A DNA stretch of 64,000 nucleotides from Mesostigma viride (GCA_009746045.1 RPFO01000090.1:1512689-1576688); one strand, 5' to 3'. Counted from the first letter of the stretch, positions 1-26,475 are shown. Notes: a model not told the origin generated them from the sequence alone. A program made the numbers and translations.

Positions 1-38
1 AACGAACGAACGAACGAACGAACGAACGAACGAACGAA
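1..38. repeat. (CGAA)n microsatellite
   Basis: A tetranucleotide array fills the left edge of the window. Positions 39-796 beyond it hold AT-rich non-coding sequence with several copies of a short TTCGGTAT-like word at about 300-480. No exon could be supported there. Confidence 0.9.
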
Positions 39-796
39 CAACCAACCCACCTACAGCGTTATCTCATCAAATATATCTTGTGCTGAGGTTTCATGGATCA
101 TGGCGACAAGTAGCATTTTACAAAGCTTCTTTACAGCCAAAAGGGGTACCCACGCTTGCGCGGGATGGGCGGCGATTACCGCACCGTCCGGCCGTCAATG
201 TGCACCGTTCTACCCACGCAATTTCCATAGCAAAATTTTAGCATAAGGGGCAAGTGTCCCATGCCTTCATCACGTTGTGCAGACAGACAGTCATTGTATA
301 AATATTTGGCGAATCATACCGAATTATTCGGTATATTTGGTGTTTTGGCCTGCCCGAATCCGAGTACCGAATAACTTCTACAATGCCATTTTGCCGAATA
401 ATAATGGCCGGATCTTGCCAAATAATGGAAATACCTGGTGCACAAGCCCACCGAATGCCAATACCAACAACCGAATATTTATACTGGTTGTGCTTGCGCA
501 CTCCAGCCATTATTATGGCACTCCATGGCCGTTATGTTAGCACGACTCCATGCTTAGGTGTACTAACCTCCAGTGCAACCGGAAACATCTCATCTAGTGG
601 TCATTCCTGTTGGCTGTTCTTTGTAATGATACAAACAAACTACTATAGCTACTTGATGTACACAGCACACTGTATTGTACGTGCTTGTACCACATGCCTT
701 CAGTTTGTGACCTTTCAAGTTGCCCGCTCATGATCGGTCGCCCCTGGCAACACCCACCCTCCACAAACCCCAGACTTCCCAAGTTTCTTTTGCCAG

Positions 797-15892
<15,096 letters not shown>

Positions 15893-17127
15893 CCAGGGGG
15901 TGTCTCCAACGCCCGCTGGAAAATACGCCGCCGTATGCAGTTTGGACACCTTCCTGGGGTTGTCGGCGGATCCATAGGCTGGCAGGGGTCTGCTGGGGAC
16001 CGGCAGGATACACATATGTATGCCAGCAAAGGATGCGCAGGTTGACACAGGGAGCACCTGCTGTGTACAATCATACACGATGTGGTGCGGCGGGGATTTG
16101 ACAAGTTCTTTTTTTCTTATGCATCTTACTTCACCACTAGTACTATCTACATGTCTATTAATTAATAATTTATTAATGTTACTTCATTACTACTACTCTT
16201 ATCGAAGCATTGCTTCTGCTTAGGTCAGAGTGCGGTTTCATGTGCAGTCAATGCATTCTGATTCGCGCTTATCGCAGGAATAGCCTGCCACCTTGGACAG
16301 CAAGGGGGAGTGCTTGCTGGTGCTTAACTTGTGCCTCACAATCATTGGTAGAAATAGGAAGAGGGGTGACAACATGATTGCACGAGGGGGCAGGGCTCCG
16401 GCTAGCTGGGCCCTCCACCGCAGGGCTGTGCACATAGCTTTGTTTGCTAACTAGATTGTAGTTTCACCGTATGGGTGTCTTCGTAGTGGCATTGCATACA
16501 CAGTTATGGTGGCCCACAGCTCTGACTCGTCTCGTGGGTAAAATCAAAAGTAGCATGCGTAGAATGAGAGTAGTTTGCATAGCACAAGCCGCCAGGGGCT
16601 GGCCGGGGGCCCTTGACTTTCTTCCTCCCTCTCGCTACATGCATGCTATGAGGATCTATTGGCTCGATCCGTGCCCCGGCATGTGAAATTTGAATTGAAT
16701 TGAACACAATCACGTGCTGAAGCACAGAGCATAATACCTCACAATATTACGAAAAGAGGAGAGGCATGTGTGTTACATTTTACTGTACTGTTTTGACTTG
16801 TATTGAATTGAATCAAATCAAATTGAACCCAATCGAAATAAATTATGTGATAAATTCAAATTCAATGTGCTATAAGACCATTAAAACGCTTGGTTTGACT
16901 GAGATGAAACAACCATATTCATGTACTACCTGTACTAGCTAGTACATGGTCCATGATAGGTACAAGGCCTGGCACTAAAGCCTGCACTGCCAAGTGCGCT
17001 TTCACCTCCTTGTACCTCCTGTCGGTCGATCATGCACCTCAAAACTTCTCACATCCCTTGTTAATTTGTTCGAGTCTGTCAACCCAGCCTTGAAAGAGTC
17101 TTCTCAAGGTCATCATGAAGTTTCGAG
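15893..17127. other. intergenic region, no gene seen
   Basis: This stretch holds the 3' flank of the channel gene and AT-rich sequence. It includes TTAAT-rich and AATTGAAT-type simple repeats at 16140-16180 and 16685-16850. No supported coding frame or RNA gene was found. Confidence 0.5.
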
Positions 17128-17132
17128 CTTCC

Positions 17133-17751
17133 AGTTGTAAGTGAGAGAAAACGCCACGAATTCCGCCATGGTTCTTGCAGGAAGTTGCCTTTATTAATAA
17201 CAAGGAAACACAGACGTAAGTCACGTCACTTCCAAGACTGCACGCAGCACAGGCGACAGGGTCGCAGTGCTCAGAGAACGTGCACGCAAGAACTAGCGTC
17301 CCGGTGTGACCAAGTCACTCATATAGCTTGCTAGGGACGCGTCCAAGTATTCAGCTGCACTGTCACAGCTGAACTGTCAATCAATTGATTACACAGACTC
17401 TGGCACGCCTTTGGCGCGCAGATCTATCAATTGTCCATACGGCTAGTCCTGTGGACCTATCCGTACACTAGTCAGCATCAATTGTCTCATAGGTCCTGGC
17501 GCGCTACAGCACGCCTACCTATCAATTGACTATCAAGTCCTGTACAAGTCCTGTCAACGTCCTGCGGACTATCAAAGTGACACTTGTACATCCTGTGTCC
17601 GTACGCGCCCACAGTGGCGCGCCGGGTACTGTCGGCACAGCCTAGGAAACGTCATAACTTTTACGTCCCGTAACCAAATGAGGCGTTCAAGGTGCCGTTG
17701 GAAAGAGCGTAACAATCTCTATCCATCTAACGTAAATCCTTTACGTTAACT
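17133..17751 (-). repeat. 3' LTR of the Copia element
   Basis: It is a direct repeat of 26512-27117, ending TTTACGTTAACT on the plus strand. It carries an extra 11-bp segment (tcaacgtcctg near 17553) and two extra A residues near 17148 that the other LTR lacks. Confidence 0.92.
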
Positions 17752-17772
17752 CCAATCCCTTCTTTTCTTTAG
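17752..17772 (-). promoter_or_regulatory. polypurine tract next to the 3' LTR
   Basis: On the minus strand, AAAGAAAAGAAGGGATTGG ends exactly at the LTR border. This is the position and composition expected of the plus-strand primer site. Confidence 0.6.
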
Positions 17773-18698
17773 GGATCACATCCCCTGCCAGGGACCCTTG
17801 AAGTAGCTTGAAATGTCCTTCACTCCAGCTTGAAGCTTGAACAGATGTCTTTAATGGCCAATGCCATTCCCCCAGCCCTTTCTTTTAAGGAACTGGAAAA
17901 GAAACAGATCTGCCACAGGGAAAACCATTTCATGAGAAATGGAGAAAACCTATGGAAGTGGCATTACAGAGTACCACCAGATATTAGAAGCACACAAAAT
18001 TAAATACATACAGGTTAATTCTATGAGGTCTTCTCCAGGAATTAATCCCATCACCTCGGTAGAGCCTCCAGTACAATGACCTTCTGGCGGTGAGTTACAT
18101 TAATCCCAGATACTAATCCCATAAAACCCAGTACATATTCAATATAAGTACAATAAATCCATGACAATTAAAATACCACTTGACAAAGTAAGGCGTATTA
18201 CAATAGTTTGCCTGTCATTTCTCAACAGGGGTCTATTGGCGCCCGTCTTACGGCGCCCGTCTACTTGCCAGATGGTAAATGCCACAGCAAACAAATGACA
18301 AAATGAAACACATAGGCAACAATTAAATCCTGCCCTGGGGAACTAGGGAAGTCTGAACAGGCAAACACCTGAACAGGCCAGCTTGTAGAAACATAATACC
18401 AGGGAATCGAACCCCGCCCTATAAACCCCAGAATAAAGGTTCCCAGACCATTGTGAGAAGTATGTACAAATATACATTTCTTTTAAAATAGAATACATGG
18501 TCTGTAATGGACCTGTCAACCTTGTGTAGTCAACAGCATGAACCCCAGCCAAAACCTGGCTGTATCCTGATTAAAATCAGAGTGAGTGTACCATGGTCCA
18601 TGAGCCTTAGTACAGACTAAAATACAGGTATTATGCCAGTCACAATGCTGACACTACCACACAATCTGCTCTCCAATGCCCTATAACCAGGCACCAGC
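17773..18698 (-). other. Copia 3' untranslated region
   Basis: About 930 bp separate the RNase H stop from the 3' LTR. No reading frame with recognisable content was seen; the small minus-strand frame at 18343-18552 has no support. Confidence 0.5.
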
Positions 18699-19145
18699 TT
18701 AGACAGCTTGCTGAGATGGGTCCATCAGAGACTGAAGAACCTTGTATTGCACTGCTGCCTTCTGCACTAGCTTGGTCAAAGCATCAGCAGGATTGTCAAC
18801 CCCAGGGATATGCTCAATATTGGCCAAGGAGGACAATTCCTTAAGAAGGAGATAATCCAAGTCCCTACTTCTGGCCATCTGCCTGTGCACAAACTGCACC
18901 ATCCCCATGGAGTCTGTTTTGAGAAGAGTGGTAACCTGAAGTGGCCAAGGAGTGTTAGAAGTCATCTGATGAAGCAACTCCTTCAGATAAAGGCTTGTGT
19001 GAATGCCTTCACAAATAGCCCTGCATTCTGCCACATCACTGCTGACAGCCACCCGTTTGTGCAGGCGACTAAACCAGCTCACCAAACTCCCCAGGCCTTC
19101 CTGTCTGAGCACAAAGAGCCCTGCAGCCCTGCCCCTGACCTTGGA
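18699..19145 (-). pseudogene. Copia RNase H domain, frameshifted from RT
   Basis: The frame contains GRAAGLFVLR, WFSRLHKRVAVSSDVAECRA, KTDSMGMVQFV and IEHIPGVDNPADALTKL. This is the Copia RNase H order with its acidic residues and the usual VDNPAD-LTK end. It sits in a different minus-strand frame from RT. The switch falls near 19135-19150, just after RT-side residues ELYVDSSMAG, so a one-base indel has broken the polyprotein. Confidence 0.85.
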
Positions 19146-20312
19146 GACCTGCCATTGAGCTATCCACATACAGCTCCATGCAAATGGGTTGTGATAAATC
19201 CACTGCAGACAACAGAATGCCAGATGAAGCCCTGACCTGATCAGCCACCTTGGCAGACCCTAGCTCCACCAGCATGTCATCAGGCAACCTGGCTATGACC
19301 ATGAGGTCTGGCCTGGAAATGCCTGCCACCCAAGCAACCATGCCCCTCACCATGGGACACAGTGCCTGTGTGATGGTTGGAGGAAGCTTGCTAATGAGGG
19401 TCTCTTGATAATCATTGCCCCCCACCAGCAGCATACGCCATTCTCCCCCCTTCTTCACCAGTGTGGCCTCCATGCCCACAAACAGCAGAGGCTCATTCTC
19501 CACCTGCCATTGCTCCCTACCCAGAGGAAACTTGGACTTAATGATGGAGATCAGCTCCTTAAGCCACGACGTGGGAGCTATCAGATGTAGGTCATCCCCG
19601 TGCAGCGAAGCATACACTGGCAGGCCTTCCCATTGCCCCAGAAAGAGACAGGGGTCTACAGGAGAGACCTTCAAGTTGCAATGCTCCTTCAGGAAACGGT
19701 TGAGAGTCTCCCTCCAGATTATTGGACTTGACCTCAGGCCCTCCAGGCCCTTGAGGATTTTAAGGAACTCCGTGTGAATGTCCCTTTTCCATACAGCAGG
19801 CACCCTGACATAGAAAGGCGTCTTGCCCTCCCACTTTTCCTGTGCCACATCTGCATCACCCTCCAGAAATGCCCTCTTGAAGTCTATCACCACTGAGCCA
19901 TAGTCCAAGCCCTTGTTGAGAAGGCCTAGAAATACACACAGCAGCAGCCTCCAAGTATCATGCAACATGCCAGGGGTATACAACTCCTCAGCAGTGCACT
20001 CACCAGTACCCTTGAACTCATTCAGCACTGGCCTGACATGTGGTACCTTGACCCCGTCCACCTCCTTCATCTTGATGACAAACTTGAGCTTGAGTAGACG
20101 TCGTGCAGGAGGCAGGTCATTGACAGGTTCCACGCATTTCTTGGAGATCCAGTCCTCCCCAGATTTAATCAAACCCAGTGTGACCTGGGGACACATAATG
20201 GGAGAGGACATGAGCTTCACCAGGCCTTGGTAGTTTATAGGGCTGTGTCCAGCAAGTGAGTGAGGACCAATGCCCAAACTGCTTGGATGACTAGCAGCTG
20301 GCAATATGAGGT
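19069..20312 (-). pseudogene. Copia reverse transcriptase domain (Pol, interrupted)
   Basis: It contains fingers and palm motifs of the Copia RT: VIDFKRAFLEGDADVAQ (equivalent to DVKTAFLHGDL), VDPCLFLG and the catalytic LHGDDLHLI box (equivalent to YVDD). The upstream boundary at 20312 is a SINE insertion. Its reading frame is the same as that of the integrase piece at 20642-22656 once insert and duplicated target (339 bp) are discounted, so the two were one ORF. Confidence 0.88.
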
Positions 20313-20641
20313 GTTCAGCCCGTCTCACGGTGCGAGACTGAACAAGTCTCGCGTGCAGACACGTGTGTAGTACTCCTACACACAGATCTCGAGTGATTTA
20401 TCTAGTACCAAATCCGAAAGGCTTGCATCACTCCCCGGACAGGAGAACTTTTGCGGATGACTGTAGGTGTAAGTTGGCGATGCCATGGTAACCGGAGACG
20501 TCCGTCCTATAGTCAGCAAAATTGGTGCGAGAGGTCCCCAGTTCGATTCCGGTCGGATTCATTTGCAGATCGCGTTTTCCGCGTTTTCCGCGGCCCGGCA
20601 CTGAACGCAAAGGTTTTCACCTTTGCGGAGTGTCTGATCAG
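20313..20641 (+). mobile_element. tRNA-related SINE inserted in Copia Pol
   Basis: This 329-bp unit is flanked by perfect 10-bp repeats AATATGAGGT (20303-20312 and 20642-20651). It has a B-box-like GTTCGATTCC at 20541-20550 and an A-box-like TAGGTGTAAGTTGG near 20463-20477. A second, 5'-shortened copy lies at 59626-59922. No poly(A) is present; both copies end TGATCAG. It was probably mobilised by a resident LINE. The tRNA relation is inferred from box motifs only. Confidence 0.75.
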
Positions 20642-22656
20642 AATATGAGGTCATCAACCAAGGGCTCCTGCCCCTGGCACACTTGCACACGCTTAACCGT
20701 CCTGGTTACTGCACGTGATAGGTGAGTGGTCCTGAAATTAATCAGTGGGACCTGACCAGCCCCTTCCTTAGTCAGGAGAGAGGACGTGATCACTACCCCA
20801 TCCTGGCATAGGAAATTCTGCCCCAGAAGAGCAGGTCCTTGATAGCCCTCCAAGACACAAAAAGCAGTGTCCTGTCCAAGGATAGGAATGAATACCTCAC
20901 CCAGTACCTTCACGTGTACCCCGCCACTGAAGTCAGACACAAACTGATAGCTGGGTTCAGACATGCTGTACCCTGCTGCAGCTCTGGTCCCAATGATGGA
21001 AACCTGAGAATTAGTGTCTACCTCTAAGGCAGTGTCCAGCCCCAGATTGCCATGCCACCTGAGCTTGGCTACCTTGGGCTGCTTCTTGGCCCTTTGCAGA
21101 GCCCCAATCAATCCAGCCAAACTTGTCCCCCTGGGCTTGGTTAGGGCCTTGGGCTTGACAGTTGACTCCCCCGCTGTTGACCTTGCAGCCTGTTCAACAA
21201 GTACCTCTGCAACCTGGCCAGGGCTGACAGATTCCCCTGCAACAGATGTGGTCGTCGCGTCAGTGATGTCACTTGGGACCTGAAAATCCTGCAGATCCTG
21301 TGAGCCTTGTGCCTGACTGCCCTCATTCATCAGGTTAGGCTTGACATATGACCAACTCAGCCGGTGCACATGCTTTGGTTCGTCCTCCATGCTGACCAAG
21401 CATGCGTGGCTAGCTTCATCAACCTGGGTAACCACCCCAGGACTCCAGCTACCACGTTTGCCATAAAGGCTAGGTTCCTTCCAAGCTAGGACCTTCTGAC
21501 CCACTTGTGGCTCCAGCATCTTCCAACCCCGGTCCTTCTCCCTCAGCTTGGCAAAGGTGACATGTGCAGCATGTTTCCAGCCCTCCAGCACATGTGGTGG
21601 GCACAGGCCATGATATAGACCCATTGGGCTGACAGCAACTCCATCATAGTAGAAGTTAACCCTGCTGTTCAGCTGCTGCTCCACGTTCCTCAGCCATGCA
21701 CTCCTGACAAGTGCAGGTGCAGACAAGGGTACCCAGTCTTCAGAGATAATCAATTTCTTGACCTCCTGGATTGCCCTCTCGATAGCACCCTGCTGCCCAT
21801 GAGCCTCCCTAGGTGTAACCAGCAACTCAGGAAGGGTAGGATCACCCTTGAGATGCTGAAACTGCATGTCCACCTGGATCCTCGTGGTAGGAAACTTGGC
21901 TCTTACATTCTGCAGGGCAGCCAGCAAGTACCTGTTCTTCATAGAAGGTAAATGCTCCAGCACCTTGTATTTCGTGTACCTGTCCACGCACACCAACAGT
22001 TGCATGCCCCTGATGTGTTGGATATCACACTGCAGATCACCAATGCTCTGAGGTAGAGCTTTGGCATGTGATTTCCTGGGCTTGTTGGAGGACAACTGGC
22101 ACTTACACCGTGAGGCAGCTTGCTGACACGCCTTAAGAAGGGGTGCCCTGCCCATACGGAAGGCAAAGTTGTTTGACAGAGAAGTGGCATGCCCAAACAT
22201 GTTGTGGATTCGGGCACCCAACTCCTGGTACACAGAGGAAGCAGTCCCTGGCACAGTCAGGACTGTGCTGTCAGGTTGTCCAGCATCACCATGCTGACTT
22301 CCATCCTGTTCTGACTCAGAGCCTGAGTCACCCTGCTCATGCCCAACACCTGGACCGCCAGCAGGGACCACATGCATACCACCAGAGGCCTTCACACCCC
22401 TCTGTGGTTGTACATTGGTTTCTCTCAAAATGAGAGGTCCACCCTCGTGCCCAGCACGAGGATGCATGGGGTCAGACATTCTTACAGCTGCACCAGCTGT
22501 CAAGGACGTCTTCATAGGAACCTGTACCTCTCCAGGTGACCTGGGGCCACCCTGAACCTGGAGATCACCCTCTTGTTGCCCAGATATAAAATCTGCATTG
22601 GAGCACCTGGCCTCCCCCTTGGGTGAATTAAGGTGTGTAGGGGTTGCCTCAGACAG
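20642..22656 (-). pseudogene. Copia Pol: integrase followed by protease-like domain
   Basis: The frame is open from the UGA at 22657-22659 to the SINE border. Its N-terminal part is low in motifs. Then come integrase features: FGHA and a CKC pair (zinc site), DLQCDIQHI and CVDRYTKYK (first Asp region), IQVDMQF (second Asp) and AHGQQGAIERAIQEVKK (Glu). A basic C-terminal domain follows. After the integrase comes a retropepsin-like segment, ALEVDTNSQVSIIG ... ALLGQNFL, with DTN in place of DTG/DSG. Protease after integrase is not the usual Copia order. The protein is cut by the SINE before RT. Confidence 0.82.
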
Positions 22657-23154
22657 TCACTGCTCCTTGTTGTCTTCTTGCTGACTGCCCTTTGAAGGCT
22701 GGCCTGCCTGGGACTTGTTGTTGTTCTTCTTGTTGTTGTTGTTGTTGTTATTCTTGCTGCCCTGGCCCTGGGATTTCTTGAAGCTGGGACACTCCTTCTT
22801 GATGTGCCCCCACCCCTTGCACAGGTAGCATTGTATCTTTGACTTGCCCTGGCCACTGCCCCCGTTGTCAGACGCGTTGCCCTGCTTGGGCTGACCACCC
22901 ACCCGCCTGAACACCGACTTGGAGTGAGACCTCCTGTCAGAATCAGGTGAATGATCTCCCTTGCGCTTGTTATGGTTGCCCTTACGCCCTCCTTGGCTTC
23001 GGTCAGCCTCAGACGTCTTGGAGCCACCCTGGGTACGCCCGCCTGCCTGGGTAGCCTTCACTGCTGGCACTCCTCCCTCAAACAGCTCCTCTGCCTCGAG
23101 TGCTTGTTTGATTATGACCTTGTAGGCCTTGAGGGTTGAGTGTGGGGCACACAT
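22657..23154 (-). CDS. Copia Gag C-terminal part with zinc knuckle
   Basis: It has the zinc knuckle CYLCKGWGHIKKEC (CX2CX4HX4C) near residues 108-121. The part before it is basic and Gly/Ser-rich, and the end is an Asn/Lys-rich tail. Its stop is TGA CTG at 22659-22657, after which the same frame stays open into Pol. The N-terminal APHSTLKAYKVIIKQALEAE continues Gag, but the upstream half is displaced by the insertion at about 23178-24945 and a likely frameshift. Confidence 0.75.
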   Translation of the reverse strand: MCAPHSTLKAYKVIIKQALEAEELFEGGVPAVKATQAGGRTQGGSKTSEADRSQGGRKGNHNKRKGDHSPDSDRRSHSKSVFRRVGGQPKQGNASDNGGSGQGKSKIQCYLCKGWGHIKKECPSFKKSQGQGSKNNNNNNNKKNNNKSQAGQPSKGSQQEDNKEQ

Positions 23155-23177
23155 GACCTTTAACCCTTAATTTGTAC

Positions 23178-24945
23178 TGAGTCCGTTTTCGTGGCGCCAG
23201 TTAAACTCGCGCCACTCTAACGGACTGAGTTTGTGGCAGAACCAGGCGCCGCGCCAAAAATAATTCAACGGTCAAACCTGGGGGGATCGAAAGATCTAGA
23301 CGTAAGCTATGCCTGGCACTATTCAGACCGTACTTTGGACAACTGGCCAGGGAGATATACTCAATCAAAGTTGGGGGGGTACCATGGTCAAACGGGACCG
23401 ACGTGTGTGTGCCCACCTTCATTAGGATTTGCTGATACTCATTTCCCCTCTCACCTCTTTGGTCCATAATTGGCTAATAAAATATACCCATTTCCCCGAA
23501 AAACGGGACCGACGTGAATTGACGTCCGCGGCTATGGCGGTGCAGGCAAATGACTGGTACGAGAGCATGGCTTGGAATTTTGAACTGAAATTTTGTAGTA
23601 ATTATCCTTGAGTGTTATAAAGGTTATATCTCTGGCCGTGAAGCGTCTGGATGTGCGCAAGTATGTCTCTAGGTTCTAATCGGTGCAGCAGATCCTGTCA
23701 GCGGCCAGGCGGTGACAGTGCGTATGCTACCTGTTGTTCGGCAGCAAACGTCCATATATTTGCGCGTGGATAGACTTGTTACGTTATTCTTGACATGTTT
23801 TATTAGCGATGACGGCCAGGAAAGGTTCGAGGCTATGTCCGTGAGGTGGGAGTGATGGCTCCCGCACAGCAGGTAATCTGCGGTTTCGACCTGGTACGTA
23901 TTAACATGTTAGCGTGTATACATTACAGTACCAAGTCGTCCTATCGTTTATAAACTAGTTGTAGACATGTAATCGATGGTTTTTACTTGTCGTTTTGTTG
24001 CTTTAGTGCTTGTACGCGTTCGCTTGTGATGGTTGGGGAATACCACTATGTCACGCAGATTTTGGACCAGATTTGATTGCTATTAGCTAAGGCTTCAACG
24101 AAACCAGTGAAGTAGCGTTTGGTATTGTCTCTTAACATGGCGGGCTTGATAACGGGATGCTTTCCCTGCACAGACATAGCGAGACAATTGGTTTTCTGGC
24201 CAGCTCTAGGCATTGCTTCTTGGTTTGCTGGCCCAAGTTTTCCTTCTGCTTGTGCGTCCATAGTGCATGCAAGAAACATGAATGGCCAGGGCCTGCTTGC
24301 ATGGAAGCACAACCAGGTGAGTTCTTTTGTTTTCTCTATCATTGCCAATCATTGGAATTGCTTTATAGTGTGTTGGATGCATTGATAATGTAGCTCCTTG
24401 TGAACCCGTTATACCCTTGGTTTTGGGCCTTGGCACAAGCTTTATACTTGTTGTATAGCATGCTGTTGTGATTTTTAAGCTGGAAATGTGTCTGGGAATC
24501 CATGTGTGGCCATCTATGATGTTTTGTGCCACGTTGGAATTGAATGCCTATACGGTAGTGCTACCAAAACACCCCAAAATAACTGCACCCGTTATAACGG
24601 TCTGAGCTATTTTGGGCTGTATGCTAGCTAGCCTGTGCAGTTCTATGGCATGTCATGTTGTGAATGCATCTATGGCATGCTTGTGATTATCTTAAACTCC
24701 CCTCAAAGGGCCAGGGTCAGCAGATTTTGAGAAATGGTCCATATTGCATTATATATCTCTTGAACCCCATCTGCACCGTACCCCCTTGGGGGGGGTGCTA
24801 TTTATAGCAGCTGTGGGGCATAGATATGTGACCAATGACATGACCCCAAAGTTATTTGATATAAAAGCATCCTTGGTTCCAAGGGTGGGCCAGAAAATGT
24901 TATTTGGCTAGATACTCTCATACTTACTAAGATGCCCATACTCAG
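23178..24945. mobile_element. unclassified insertion in Copia Gag
   Basis: The block separates the two halves of Gag. Its borders carry an imperfect direct repeat, TACTGAGTCCGTTT at the left (23175-23188) and TACTCAGTCCGTTC at the right (about 24930-24943), consistent with a target duplication that has since changed. No coding frame inside is recognisable. Part of it near 24765-24815 (caccgtacccc... ctatttatag) resembles 57795-57840, so the insert is likely one of a family. Confidence 0.45.
23406..23500 (+). mobile_element. 95-bp 5'-truncated copy of the L1-like LINE tail
   Basis: It is the reverse complement of 30031-30125, the 3' end of the full-length LINE, and is flanked by perfect 16-bp repeats AAACGGGACCGACGTG (23390-23405 and 23501-23516). 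It ends ATTTCCCCGAA with AATAAA upstream and has no poly(A) tail. Confidence 0.9.
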
Positions 24946-25597
24946 TCCGTTCTGGTGGTTCCAGTTGACACAATTGAAGGGTTAAGGAGCCACGTGTAGC
25001 CTTGTCCAGCCCAGAAACCTTGAGCCAGTTGGTCAGGGCTATGTTATCAGCAACATTAAAGCCATGAGCCCTGCCCTCCTCAACCATTTTACAATAGTTA
25101 AGGAAGTTCTGGATCAGGTCTCCCTTGACCTCCCACCCCTGGTATTTATCTTGCCAATGTATGCCGACCTTCTTGCGTTGGTCTTCCAGCAGCTCCTTCA
25201 GCTCAGCTACATACAGTGCCCAGGCCTTATTGGCCTTCTTGCACTCCCTGGTCAGGTCCTTAATCTGGTCAGTACACTTGCCAAAAGTGCTACTTCCTAT
25301 CCAGATTTGATAGTAATTTGTACCACCGTACAAGCTAGGGAACCCTTCCAATCCTTCCACAAACTCTTCAGCCTGCTTAGGCTTGGAGTCTGAGGTTACA
25401 GGCTGCAGCTGATTGACAATTAAAAGACCCTGTGTGGTGAGATCAAAGCCATGAACAGCTTGTGCATTATTATTATTGTGAGGAAGGTTGGTAATCTCTC
25501 CGGTAAGCCCCACGTCATCTACGTGAGCGGTTCCACTACCAGCACCCCCATTATTATTCCCACTGGCTGGGCCCTTGCTACGGCGTCCCTCAGCCAT
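24908..25597 (-). CDS. Copia Gag N-terminal part
   Basis: This 229-codon frame opens with an Asn/Gly-rich stretch and continues into a helical, Lys/Glu-rich region (LTRECKKANKAWALYVAELK) typical of Copia Gag. It ends prematurely in the inserted DNA after QLCQLEPPERTEYGH. It pairs with the zinc-knuckle ORF at 22657-23154. The assignment rests on position and composition. Confidence 0.6.
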   Translation of the reverse strand: MAEGRRSKGPASGNNNGGAGSGTAHVDDVGLTGEITNLPHNNNNAQAVHGFDLTTQGLLIVNQLQPVTSDSKPKQAEEFVEGLEGFPSLYGGTNYYQIWIGSSTFGKCTDQIKDLTRECKKANKAWALYVAELKELLEDQRKKVGIHWQDKYQGWEVKGDLIQNFLNYCKMVEEGRAHGFNVADNIALTNWLKVSGLDKATRGSLTLQLCQLEPPERTEYGHLSKYESI

Positions 25598-25764
25598 CTT
25601 GCACTACAAGCTATTCAAAGAACACCTTAGCAAAGCAGCAGAAAATTATGTACAAAATTTTTGCCACTGCCGCCTGCGCCGGTGTCGCCGCCGCCCCCGC
25701 GAAATGCCGCTGAAAATTCGACAAAAAAATGTCGACGAGTACTGCAAAAGAAAAATTAGGCCGA

Positions 25765-26475
25765 CTAGTAGTCAAGGCCCCTGAAGTCGCAGTACGTGTA
25801 TACGAACTCACGATCCTCCATATCCAGCTCCGGACCTGCACCGGTATGTATTAAAACCGGTGTGCTCCCCGCCGCGTAAGTTGCGACGCGCCGACGCGCG
25901 ACGAGGCGCAGAGGATGTGTAAAGATCGTCAACAATTCCCACCCCGCGGGAATCCACTCTCGCACAGATGCGAGAAATGCCACCAGGTCAATTAAAACTT
26001 GGCGCTCGCGACTGCGTACGCCGCGTGTGAGCAGCGATAACAACGCGAGATCTTGAAACAAATTTGTCGACACCGCCGGCGCGCCCCCCGTGCGTAGCGA
26101 TGCCCAGTTTTGTAAGTTTCTCTGGTAACCGGTGAGTGAAGAGAGGACGTTGTCCAACTCCTCAATGGCAGTCGTGACTTCGGTCACCGACCGCAAACCT
26201 CCCCGCACCTGGACCGTAAATGTCGATAAAATGTTTCGAATCTGGTCCAACAGTCCGCGGATAGCCGGCACCAGTGCTGGCAAATCGGGGTCCTCGGGGT
26301 TATCCCCGAGCAATGCGTGAGCTGCGCGCTGCTGACGATGAAGCTCGTCGAGCGAGATCGTGACTTCGTCGAGCAATTGTTGCCACGACGGCGCAGTCGG
26401 TCTTGACGAAGGACCAGCCGGCGGAGCGGCTATTTCCTCGTCATCGGGAATGCGGAACTCTTCAGAATTTGGCAT
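25765..26475 (-). CDS. extra ORF between 5' LTR and Gag, function unknown
   Basis: This 236-codon frame starts MPNSEEFRIPDDEEI about 36 bases inside the 5' LTR border and ends RGLDY. It is acidic at the N-terminus, then mainly helical and leucine-rich (LDELHRQQRAAHALL, LVPAIRGLLDQIRNIL), with no motif I recognise. It could be an alternative N-terminal Gag domain or an accessory product. The longer frame starting in the LTR at 26601 is less likely. Confidence 0.5.
   Translation of the reverse strand: MPNSEEFRIPDDEEIAAPPAGPSSRPTAPSWQQLLDEVTISLDELHRQQRAAHALLGDNPEDPDLPALVPAIRGLLDQIRNILSTFTVQVRGGLRSVTEVTTAIEELDNVLSSLTGYQRNLQNWASLRTGGAPAVSTNLFQDLALLSLLTRGVRSRERQVLIDLVAFLASVREWIPAGWELLTIFTHPLRLVARRRVATYAAGSTPVLIHTGAGPELDMEDREFVYTYCDFRGLDY

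Noticed and set aside
24119-24385. ORF inside the Gag insertion (MVLSLNMAGLITGCF)
   Set aside because: Short, with no domain, and an overlapping frame on the other strand is equally long.
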